The translations under genes were made by a program, and so were the position numbers. Positions 41,789-49,542 of a stretch of 64,000 bases of DNA are shown here, piece by piece; position 1 is the stretch's first letter, and the number at the start of each line of letters is the position of its first letter. The notes beneath the pieces were generated by a model. It saw only the letters and a list, made by a program, of their open reading frames with translations, did not search any database and was not told the DNA's origin. Source of the DNA: JACKFB01 sp041389525. GTDB taxonomy: Bacteria > Myxococcota_A > UBA9042 > PHBI01 > JACKFB01. The DNA is taken from contig JAWKRR010000027.1 of NCBI GenBank assembly GCA_041389525.1, positions 29,941 to 93,940 on the forward strand, given 5' to 3'.

Positions 41789-44287
41789 TCAGAACTCGGT
41801 CTCGGCGTCCAAGACGTTCTCGGGAGATTGGGCGTTGATTGCGCAGTCGGCGGGCTCGGTCCCCTTCTTGTGGGGCACGCGCTGGCCCTTGCCGTCGCAG
41901 CCGAGCAGCCCCGTCGCCGCGTCGACCTGCAGCCACACCACGTCGGCCGGCGGCTTCTGCACCAGCGAGCCGTAATTTCGCGAGGGGCGCACGGCGTCCA
42001 TGAAGGCCTGCCACGCTGGCGCGGCCGCGTCGCCGCCGTAAATCTTGTTCGACTTCTCCGAGCGACCCACGGGGCGTTCGCGGAGATCGGCGCCGATCCA
42101 CACGACAGCGGTTCGCGTGTCCGTGTACCCGTCGAACCACACGTCGTAGGGGAGGGTGCCCGTCTTCCCGGCGACCTCCAGCCCCTCGAGTTTGGCGTGC
42201 TTGCCGGTCCCGCGCGTCACCGCCTCGTTCAGGTTGGCAGTGATGATGTAGGCCGTGGACGCCTCGATCACGCGCTGCCGCGGCCGCACCACGCCCTCCC
42301 ACACGGCCGTCACCGCCTCGCTGGTGGTGCTCCATGCGTCCAGCGGGCTGATGTGGCGCTCGAGCACGCGGCCCTCGGAGTCGACCACCTTCCGAATCGT
42401 GTTCATCTGCGGCGCCATGCCCCGCAGGGCAAACACCCCAAACGCGTGCGCCATGTCGAAGGGGGTCTGGTCCGCGCCCAGCACCTCCGAGGTGTGACCC
42501 TCCAGCGTTCGCCCGAGGCCCAGCTTGCGTCCCCACTCCTGGTAGCTCGCCAGCCCGCTGCGCTTCAGCACGTCTTGCAGCACCCGCAGGCTCACCGAGT
42601 TCTCTGATTTCACCAGGGCGTTCCACACGATCATGTCGTCTTTGGAGCGCGCGCCGGTCGGGTTGTAGCCCCCCTCGCGAAAGGGCGCCCCCGAGAAGAG
42701 CGCCGACGGGGGCAGGCCCGAGTCGTAGGCCTTCGCGTACACGATCGGCTTCATCGTCGAGCCGGTCTGCCGGATCGCGTGGGTTCGGTCCACCTGGCTG
42801 CGGTCGAAGTCCCACGCCCCCACCATCGCGTCCACGCCGCCCGCGACCTGCATGTGCGAGATGATGGCGCCCTCCATGCGTGGGATCGGGATGAGGTCCA
42901 GCGCGTTGGCCCCGTCCTTGGCCGGCAGCACCTCCACCCACACCACGTCACCGGGGGCGAGCGCCTTGGTCAGCGCGTCGATCTTCCCTTCAAACGAGAC
43001 GTTCTTCGACCGGTCGCGCCCGCCCTTCGCGGTCAGCGGCAGCTCGGTGTAGGGCACCGCCCAGCGCGTCCGCCCCAGGCTCAGCGTCCCGTTGGCGTCA
43101 GGCCCCAGCTCGACCGTGGCCTCCTTCGCCTTCACCTCCGCGACCCGGCCCAGATAGCGCACGCCCTCGACCGGGCCGGCCGCGGGCAGCTGCCCGTGGA
43201 CCCGCTCGAAGAACGCCGCCCGCTCCATGCGCGCCAGGGGCCCCGGGTAGCCCTGCTTGCGCGCGATGTCCTCCAGCGCCTCGCCGAGGGTCTTCGACGC
43301 CATCCGCTGCACCACCGGGTCCACGGCGAGCGACACCCGCAGCCCGAGATCCAGCCAGGATTTATCTGCACTTCCGTAGCGCTGGACGATGTCGCGGCGC
43401 ACCGCTTCGGCGTACTCCGGGACGTGGTCACCCAGGGGGTCGCGCATGGGGTAGACGACGAGCTGCTTCTTGAGCGCCGCGTTCGCCTCGTCGGTCGTAA
43501 TCCAGCCACGACGCTGCATCTGCGCGAGGACGTGCCCCATCCGCTGCCGCGCCGCCGGCAAGTTCACCGCGGCGTTCACCCGGCCCGGCGACTGAAACGA
43601 GCCCGCGATCATCGCGTGTTCGGCCAAGTCCAAGTCCCAGAGATCCTTGCGGAAATAGTTCTGCGCCGCCGCCTGCACCCCGTAGCTGCCGTGCCCCAAG
43701 AAGCCCGCGTTCAAGTACCAGGTGAGGATCTGCTGCTTGGTGTAGAGGTCCTCCATCCGCCGTGCCAGGATCGCCTCGCGGATCTTGCGGACGTAGCTCT
43801 TGTCGGCGCCGACGATGGCCTTGGCGAGCTGCTGGGTGATGGTGCTGGCGCCCTCGCGCACGTCGCCGGCCTTCAGGTTCGTGATCATGGCGCGGACCAC
43901 GCCCTTGAAGTCGACGCCGCTGTGGCTGAAGTAGCGCGCGTCCTCCGCGGCCAGCACCGCGAGCACGAGCTGACGCGGCAGCTGGTCCCAGCGCATCTGG
44001 ATTCGGCGCTCCTGGTACCACTCGCCGACCACCTGGCCGTCCGCCGACGTGAAGGTCGTCACGCCCGCCGAGCTGAGGTCGTCGAAGCCATCGAGGCGCG
44101 GCAGGTCGCGGGCGTAGTGCGCGTAGACGCCGAGGACCAGCACGGACGCGGCCAGCCCGCCCCAGAGTGCCAAGGCGAAGAGCGAGCGCAGCAGCACGCC
44201 CAAGACGCCGCCCGGACGGCGCGGGTTCACTCGTATCCGCGGTGGGGAGATCGGGTCGCTCACGGTGGGGGAGGGTACGCGGTCCAT
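41789..44287 (-). CDS. class A penicillin-binding protein (PBP1A type)
   Basis: An 832-residue bifunctional peptidoglycan synthase. A cytoplasmic Pro/Arg-rich tail is followed by a membrane helix (about 32-55), a GT51 glycosyltransferase with the catalytic Glu in LAAEDARYFSHSGVD (Glu115) and GASTITQQLAKAIVG, an OB-like insert, and a transpeptidase with the three active-site motifs STMK (near 505), SEN and KTGT. It polymerises lipid II and cross-links the peptides in the periplasm. The end of the protein has two Cys (LLGCDGKG, ADCAIN), which could form a disulfide. The ATG at 44287 begins within the divergent promoter area of the SDR gene. Confidence 0.93.
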   Translation of the reverse strand: MDRVPSPTVSDPISPPRIRVNPRRPGGVLGVLLRSLFALALWGGLAASVLVLGVYAHYARDLPRLDGFDDLSSAGVTTFTSADGQVVGEWYQERRIQMRWDQLPRQLVLAVLAAEDARYFSHSGVDFKGVVRAMITNLKAGDVREGASTITQQLAKAIVGADKSYVRKIREAILARRMEDLYTKQQILTWYLNAGFLGHGSYGVQAAAQNYFRKDLWDLDLAEHAMIAGSFQSPGRVNAAVNLPAARQRMGHVLAQMQRRGWITTDEANAALKKQLVVYPMRDPLGDHVPEYAEAVRRDIVQRYGSADKSWLDLGLRVSLAVDPVVQRMASKTLGEALEDIARKQGYPGPLARMERAAFFERVHGQLPAAGPVEGVRYLGRVAEVKAKEATVELGPDANGTLSLGRTRWAVPYTELPLTAKGGRDRSKNVSFEGKIDALTKALAPGDVVWVEVLPAKDGANALDLIPIPRMEGAIISHMQVAGGVDAMVGAWDFDRSQVDRTHAIRQTGSTMKPIVYAKAYDSGLPPSALFSGAPFREGGYNPTGARSKDDMIVWNALVKSENSVSLRVLQDVLKRSGLASYQEWGRKLGLGRTLEGHTSEVLGADQTPFDMAHAFGVFALRGMAPQMNTIRKVVDSEGRVLERHISPLDAWSTTSEAVTAVWEGVVRPRQRVIEASTAYIITANLNEAVTRGTGKHAKLEGLEVAGKTGTLPYDVWFDGYTDTRTAVVWIGADLRERPVGRSEKSNKIYGGDAAAPAWQAFMDAVRPSRNYGSLVQKPPADVVWLQVDAATGLLGCDGKGQRVPHKKGTEPADCAINAQSPENVLDAETEF

Positions 44288-44370
44288 CGGCGCTCAACAA
44301 CGAGAAGCCCCCGCAGCTTCCCCCGGGCCGCCGATTCTCTCCCCCCTTGGCGCCCGCCCGGGTTCGGGGC

Positions 44371-45396
44371 ATGGTGGCGGGCATGAACGACCCGTACGGT
44401 GATGGTTCGGCGCGCGGCCCTGTGGATGTGGTCGTCACCGGCGCGGCCGGCTTCATCGGCGAGGCGCTGGTCCGGCGGCTGCGCAAAGAGGGGCTGACGG
44501 TTCAGGGCGTCGACATCGCGGCCGGCGAGCTGCCGACGGTGCGCATGGACGTCACCGACGGCGCCGCGGTGCTGGAGGTGCTCCGGCGGGTGGAGCCGCG
44601 GCGCATCGTGCACGCCGCGGCGCTGGTGGATGAGCGCGGCGACCCCGACCGCTTCCAGGAGGTCAACGTCGCCGGCACCCAGAACATGCTGGACGCAGCG
44701 GCCTCGGTGGGGGTCGAGCGCTTCGTCCACATCTCGTCGATCGCGGCGCTGGGTCTTGATCCCGGCCCGAACGCCGGCGAGGGGACGCCGCTGGACCCGA
44801 ACACCGGCTCGCCCTACTTCGACACCAAGGCGGCCAGCGAGGAGCTGGTGCGCCACGCGATGGCCGGCGGCCGCCTCAAGGGCGTCATCGTCCGCCCCGG
44901 CGACGTCTACGGCCCGCGCAGCAAGCCATGGGTCGAGCGCCCGCTCTCGCTGATGCGAAAGAAGATGCCGGTGCTCATCGGCGGCGGCGCCGGCCTCATC
45001 GCGCACTGCTGGATCGACAATCTGGTCGACGGCATCGTGCTGGCGCTGAACACGCCCGAGATCGAGGGCGGCATCTTCCAGATCCACGACGGCACCGACA
45101 CGACGACCTACCGCGACTACTTCACGCGCCTGGCGGCGGCAGCTGGCCTCGCCCCACCGCGGGCCTCCATGCCCGAGGCGGCCGCGTCCGCGCTGGGCCA
45201 CGCCTTCGCCCTCGGCGGTCGCCTCGTAGGCGGCCCGGTGCCCTTCACGCCAAGCGCCATCCGCTACATCTGCCGCCGCTCGACCTACTCCATCGCGTCC
45301 GCCCGCGACCGCCTCGGCTACGTCCCCCGCGTCGGCCTCGACGAGGGGATGGAGCGACTGGGGCAGTGGCTGCGCGACCGCCCGCCAAGCCGGTGA
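44371..45396 (+). CDS. NAD-dependent epimerase/dehydratase (extended SDR)
   Basis: A 341-residue extended SDR with TGAAGFIGEALV, the beta4 segment VHAAALVDERG, SSIAALG for the catalytic Ser region and, in place of YxxxK, YFDTK (Tyr and Lys kept). The C-terminal half carries family residues of 3-beta-hydroxysteroid dehydrogenase/isomerase-like and sugar-nucleotide enzymes (RPGDVYGPRSKPW). Substrate unknown. The ATG at 44371 is used; a second ATG four codons on (44383) is equally possible. Its last eight codons and stop lie in the first copy of a 75-base tandem duplication. Confidence 0.85.
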   Translation: MVAGMNDPYGDGSARGPVDVVVTGAAGFIGEALVRRLRKEGLTVQGVDIAAGELPTVRMDVTDGAAVLEVLRRVEPRRIVHAAALVDERGDPDRFQEVNVAGTQNMLDAAASVGVERFVHISSIAALGLDPGPNAGEGTPLDPNTGSPYFDTKAASEELVRHAMAGGRLKGVIVRPGDVYGPRSKPWVERPLSLMRKKMPVLIGGGAGLIAHCWIDNLVDGIVLALNTPEIEGGIFQIHDGTDTTTYRDYFTRLAAAAGLAPPRASMPEAAASALGHAFALGGRLVGGPVPFTPSAIRYICRRSTYSIASARDRLGYVPRVGLDEGMERLGQWLRDRPPSR

Positions 45397-45526
45397 CGCG
45401 ACGCTGAGAGGGCGCGCGCTGCGCGTCAGGGCGTTGGGAATTGGCCACGGGACCGCCCGCCCAGCCGGTGACCCGTCGTTGAGAGGGCGCGCGCTGCGCG
45501 TCAGGGCGTTGGGGGAGTGGCCACGG
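45376..45526. repeat. 75-base tandem duplication over the SDR stop codon
   Basis: Copy 1 (45376-45450) begins GACCGCCCGCCAAGCCGGTG and includes the SDR stop; copy 2 (45451-45526) begins GACCGCCCGCCCAGCCGGTG. They differ at only a few positions. Each copy ends GGCCACGG, the beginning of the CCACGGAG element that follows. Confidence 0.8.
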
Positions 45527-45630
45527 AGGCACGGAGGCACGGAGCCGGCAGGAGAAGCGTGCGAACGCGCCTCGACCGCCCGAAGCGCCTCCGCCCCTCC
45601 TCTCCCTCCGTGTCTCGGCGCCTCCGTGGC
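45520..45630. repeat. CCACGGAG-type inverted repeat element, copy 3
   Basis: Left arm 45520-45544 (GCCACGGAGGCACGGAGG and one more unit) and right arm 45606-45630 (ending GCCTCCGTGGC) are inverted. The 61 bases between contain no gene. Like copies 1 and 2 it lies between convergent genes. Confidence 0.75.
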
Positions 45631-45683
45631 AAAAATCGCGCTCCCAGCTACCCGAGCACACACGCGAAACGCCCAGCAACCGC

Positions 45684-48683
45684 CTACGGAATCGCGAAGA
45701 ACCGGTGCAGCTCGCTCGCCAGCCCGACCAGCGGCTCCGCCTGCCCATCCCGCGCCGCCACCCGCGCGATGAAGCTCTCGCGGCCTCGCCGGATCCGCGC
45801 GACGTAGCCCATCTCGACGCAGGCTTCCAGCGCGTGCTTGAAGGTCACCGAGCTCGCGGCCTCGAGGCAGCGCACGTCGCCCTCGTGGAAGCGGCGCCGC
45901 GACTGCCGCTGGAGCTTCTTCATCAGCTCCTTCTCGGGCATCTCCTCGCTGACCAGCTCGCTGATCCCCGTCGCTAGCAGCCAGTAGGCCTCGACCCACG
46001 GCACGCAGACCTGGTGCAGATAGAGCAGCGTGTCCGTCCGCGGGTCGTCTTCGCTGGGGACCATCAGCCGGTCGGGGCCGACCTCGTCCAGCTCGCGCAC
46101 CAGCAACCCCGCGCGCTCGAAGGACGCCAGCGTCTGCGCGAACTTGGCGTCGAAGCTCTGGTCGGGGTTGTAGATGAACTCGTACTTGAAGGTGCGCGAC
46201 AGGAAGTGGGCGGCGTCGCGCAGGGTCTGCTCGGTGGTGCCGCGGTCGTGCAAGGTCGCGCGGATGGCCGCGGCGAGGATCCCCTCGGCCACCAGCAGAT
46301 GGACGATGTTGTTCTTGTAGAAGTCGAGGTTGATGCGCTGGTCGTCGACCGGCGTGTAGACCAGCCCGTCCTCGAACTTGCGGGCCTCGACGTACTTCTC
46401 GCCGACGTAGCGCTCGAGCACGGGCGAGACCGCCTCCTCGACCGCCAGCCCGCGTGCCAGCGCGATGGGGCTGCCCGCGCCCAGGGCCAGCACATCGGTC
46501 GGCAGGTTCTGGCTCTCCGCCTCCTCGATGGCTTGCGCCACGTCGGGTCGCCGAATCTTCAGCGCGTGCTCCAGCGTCTTCGACAGCGCGGCCTGCTTGT
46601 GGCTGGCGACGCCGAGGATGAAGCCGATGCGCCGCAGCAGCGCCTCTTTGCCCACGCCGCGCTTCGGGTGGGTCAGCAGCGCCATCGCCGTCACAGCGCT
46701 CGGCGTGACCAGCGCCACGTCCTGGATGCCGTCGAGCACCCGGTAGCCCATGCGCCGCACGAAGAGCTGGTACTCCGGCGACTCGGTCGGCAGGTCGGCG
46801 ACCTGGTCGGTCTCCATCTGCTCGCGCACCGACAGCGGCTCGCCGAATCGCACGTAGAGGCGGCCGTAGCGCGACCACAGCACCTTCGTGGTCTTCAGCA
46901 GCCCGGTGATGTTCTCCTTCTTTTTCTCAGCGCCCGTCAGCTCCTGCGTGTAGGAGCGCTCCTCGATGACCTGCTCGTAGCCGACGTAGATCGGCACCAG
47001 CTTGACGTCCTGGGTCGCGCCGCCCTTGACCGCGTCGAGGATCGACGAGAGCACGCCGAACTTCGGCGGCAGCATCTTGCCCGTGCGCGAGCGGCCGCCC
47101 TCGGGGAAGAACTCGATCCAGTAGCCCTCGCGCACCAGCTTGCGTAGGTAGTGGCGGAAGGTCGCCCGGTACGCCGGGTTCTCCTTGAAGCTGCGGCGGA
47201 TGAAGAAGGCGCCCGAGCGGCGAAAGATGTGGCCGACCGGGAAGAAGCTGAGGTTATCGCCCGCGGCGATGTGGGGTGGGATGAGGCCGTTTGCGTAAAA
47301 CAGGTAGCTGATGACGAGGTAATCGATGTGGCTGCGGTGGCACGGAAGCAGGATCAGGGGCGCCGTCCGGGCCGCCTCGCGCACCCGCTCGAGCCCGTCG
47401 CTGTCGGCGATGACCTCGCTGTACATGCGGTCGAAGAGGACCGTCAGCCCGAGGCACATGGCCTCGATGTAGGCCATGGAGAAGTCGGCGGCCATCTCGT
47501 TGAGGTAGCGGTCGACCTGCTTGGTGATCTCGTCGGTCGAGCGGTCGCTCTCGGTGGCGAGGCGGCGGATCTCGGCCTGCATCTCGGGGGTGCGCAGGAT
47601 CTCGGCCCGGATTCGCTTGGCGTCCTTGAGGATCGGGCCCTTGATGACCCGCTCCTCGACCGAGAGCGCCTGCAGGCAGGCGAAGCGGAGCTTCTTGGCC
47701 AGCTCGGCGACCGAGAGATCTTCGGGCTGCTCCGCGATGAACAGCCCGAGGTCGATGGGCTGCCCCATCTGCACGAAGGCCCGGGAGCGGTTGATGACGA
47801 AGCTCAGCGCCTTGCGGACGCGGCCCGGTGCCTCGGGGTTGCCGAACACCAGATCGCTCATGGTGCGGCGGTATCGGTTCGGGTTCTGGCTCCACACCAG
47901 CAGCTGCGGGATGACCACGAGAGGACGCGGCTCGCAGGCGGGCTGGCCTTCGCAGTCGCGCTGGCGGGCGAGCTGGGCCTCGATGACGGTCTCGAGATAC
48001 TCGACCGCGTGCAGGTCGGGAGACCACGGCCACAGCCCGCGGCGCTTGAGGAAGAGCAGGGCCGGGCGCCCGCGCTCGAGGCCATAGGCGAGCAGGTCGG
48101 TGTCGGGGATCACCTTGGGGCGGCGGCCGAAGAGGCGGCGCAGACTCGCCAGGGCGATGCGCCACAGGGGACGCATCCAGCGCAGCGAGATGCTGTTGAC
48201 GAAGAAGACCAGCGGCAGCTTGAAGCGCAGGAACGCGTAGTTGAAGTAGAGGTAATCGAGCAGGCTGTGGTGGTTCATGATGAACACCACGTCGGAGTCG
48301 CGGGCGGTCTCGCGGATCATGCGCTGGTAGCGCTCGTCGAAGGCCACGCGGCGGAAGACCAGGTGCAGCAAGGTCCGCCAGCTCAGGGCGAGGCGCGCGA
48401 GCATGCGGCCCGGGTTCGACAGGTAGACGCCGTCCGCGCCGCCCTCGTACTCGGGGAAGCGGCGGGTCGGGGCGACGCGGGTGGGCTGCCTCGCTTCCGC
48501 TAGCAGGGCCTCAGACACCGCGATCGCGGTCTGCTCCGATTTCGATTCGGGCGTGCCCTGGGAGTCGGGCGCGATCAGCTCGGACTTCGATTCAGGCGCG
48601 TCGAGCGTGTCAGAGGCCGTACCCTCCGCTGACTCCTGATCCGGCCGCTGGGTCGGGGGGCTCATCCGCGGGAGGCTATCCAT
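45684..48683 (-). CDS. plsB: PlsB-like glycerol-3-phosphate acyltransferase with two HX4D motifs
   Basis: A 999-residue acyltransferase. The C-terminal two thirds match PlsB: CHRSHIDYLVISYLF (His449 to Asp454, the catalytic HX4D), LIPPHIAAGDNLSF, FRRSGAFFIRRSF and EFFPEGGRSRTGKML. PlsB transfers an acyl chain to sn-1 of glycerol-3-phosphate at the inner membrane, the first step of phospholipid synthesis. The N-terminal domain also holds an intact HX4D in MNHHSLLDYLYF (His138 to Asp143). The first 80 residues are Ser/Glu/Asp-rich and disordered. The ATG at 48683 is used; 48665 and a TTG at 48737 are alternatives. The dihydroxyacetone-phosphate acyltransferase subfamily is another possible identity. 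Confidence 0.88.
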   Translation of the reverse strand: MDSLPRMSPPTQRPDQESAEGTASDTLDAPESKSELIAPDSQGTPESKSEQTAIAVSEALLAEARQPTRVAPTRRFPEYEGGADGVYLSNPGRMLARLALSWRTLLHLVFRRVAFDERYQRMIRETARDSDVVFIMNHHSLLDYLYFNYAFLRFKLPLVFFVNSISLRWMRPLWRIALASLRRLFGRRPKVIPDTDLLAYGLERGRPALLFLKRRGLWPWSPDLHAVEYLETVIEAQLARQRDCEGQPACEPRPLVVIPQLLVWSQNPNRYRRTMSDLVFGNPEAPGRVRKALSFVINRSRAFVQMGQPIDLGLFIAEQPEDLSVAELAKKLRFACLQALSVEERVIKGPILKDAKRIRAEILRTPEMQAEIRRLATESDRSTDEITKQVDRYLNEMAADFSMAYIEAMCLGLTVLFDRMYSEVIADSDGLERVREAARTAPLILLPCHRSHIDYLVISYLFYANGLIPPHIAAGDNLSFFPVGHIFRRSGAFFIRRSFKENPAYRATFRHYLRKLVREGYWIEFFPEGGRSRTGKMLPPKFGVLSSILDAVKGGATQDVKLVPIYVGYEQVIEERSYTQELTGAEKKKENITGLLKTTKVLWSRYGRLYVRFGEPLSVREQMETDQVADLPTESPEYQLFVRRMGYRVLDGIQDVALVTPSAVTAMALLTHPKRGVGKEALLRRIGFILGVASHKQAALSKTLEHALKIRRPDVAQAIEEAESQNLPTDVLALGAGSPIALARGLAVEEAVSPVLERYVGEKYVEARKFEDGLVYTPVDDQRINLDFYKNNIVHLLVAEGILAAAIRATLHDRGTTEQTLRDAAHFLSRTFKYEFIYNPDQSFDAKFAQTLASFERAGLLVRELDEVGPDRLMVPSEDDPRTDTLLYLHQVCVPWVEAYWLLATGISELVSEEMPEKELMKKLQRQSRRRFHEGDVRCLEAASSVTFKHALEACVEMGYVARIRRGRESFIARVAARDGQAEPLVGLASELHRFFAIP

Positions 48684-48761
48684 CCCTGCGAGCGCTGTCG
48701 ACTGCTGTCTACGCGGCGACGGGGGGCGTGCGACCAAAGGCGGGCGAGCGCGCGTCTGCGA

Positions 48762-48791
48762 TTGAGTGGAACAGGTTCAATCCCGTAGTGT
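48762..48791 (+). promoter_or_regulatory. probable leaderless promoter of the mlaC-like gene
   Basis: TTGAGT (48762-48767) and TAGTGT (48786-48791) are 18 bases apart, and the -10-like box ends seven bases before the ATG at 48799. No Shine-Dalgarno sequence exists in the interval. Confidence 0.45.
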
Positions 48792-48798
48792 GTGGTGA

Positions 48799-49542
48799 AT
48801 GGAGCACACACCCCGACTCATCCGCTGCGCCGCCACCATGTTGGTTCTGCTGATTTCGTTTCACGCGTGGGGCCGCCCCCGGACTCCTCCCGCGGCGCCC
48901 CCGGAGTCGGTGGTCGAGCCGGTGGCCGAGGCCACACCCCAGCCCGCGGCGATCTGCGTGGAGGACCCCGAATTGGCGCGCCAGGCGATCGAGGACCTGT
49001 TCAGGCGGCTGGGTGAGGCCTACGCCACCGACCTCCCAGGGCCCGCGGGTGAGGCGCTGCGTGAGAAGCGGGCGGAGAGCGTCGCGCGGTCCATCGTCGA
49101 CGTCGACGCCTTCGCGCAGGGTGTGCTTGGCGATGCGTGGAAGGCGGCGGATCCGGTGACGCGCGACCGCTGGCGGCAGAGCCTGCAGGTGCTGCTGGAG
49201 CGGCGATACATCGAGCGGCTGCAGGACCCGCGTCACCATCGCCTGGAGGTCGGGCGGGCGGCGCTGAGCTGCGACCGCGCCTCGGTGGTGGCGACCCTGG
49301 TGCGCGCGCGCGACGGGGCGGAGAAGGCGCTGGCCTTCCGGTTGGTCCACCGCGAGTCCGGGTGGGGCGCGTGGGACGTGAGCGTCGACGGCGTCAGCCT
49401 GGCCGCCACGTACCGCAGCCGATTCGCCCGAATTCAGCGGGACGGCGGCGCGGCCGAGGTGGACCGCTACCTCACCGAGACGGCGCGGCGCTACGGGGTG
49501 GACTTGGACGACGCGTCGTCGGACGAGCGGGCCGCGCCCTGA
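48799..49542 (+). CDS. mlaC: MlaC/Ttg2-type phospholipid-binding periplasmic protein
   Basis: A 247-residue secreted protein. The signal peptide (residues 1-26, MLVLLISFHAWG core) is followed by a Pro/Glu-rich spacer and an MlaC-type domain: IVDVDAFAQGVLGDAWKAAD, an FxxxLxxxYxxRL-type helix (here LQVLLERRYIERLQDP), and WDVSVDGVSLAATYRSRFAR close to the C-terminus, as in MlaC, which ferries phospholipids between outer and inner membranes. The rest of the Mla system (MlaA, B, D, E, F) is not in the window. The last 52 bases overlap the end of the L,D-transpeptidase gene on the other strand. Confidence 0.85.
   Translation: MEHTPRLIRCAATMLVLLISFHAWGRPRTPPAAPPESVVEPVAEATPQPAAICVEDPELARQAIEDLFRRLGEAYATDLPGPAGEALREKRAESVARSIVDVDAFAQGVLGDAWKAADPVTRDRWRQSLQVLLERRYIERLQDPRHHRLEVGRAALSCDRASVVATLVRARDGAEKALAFRLVHRESGWGAWDVSVDGVSLAATYRSRFARIQRDGGAAEVDRYLTETARRYGVDLDDASSDERAAP

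Noticed and set aside
39900..41975. 691-codon plus frame
   Set aside because: Antisense of tatC and tatA, both unmistakable.
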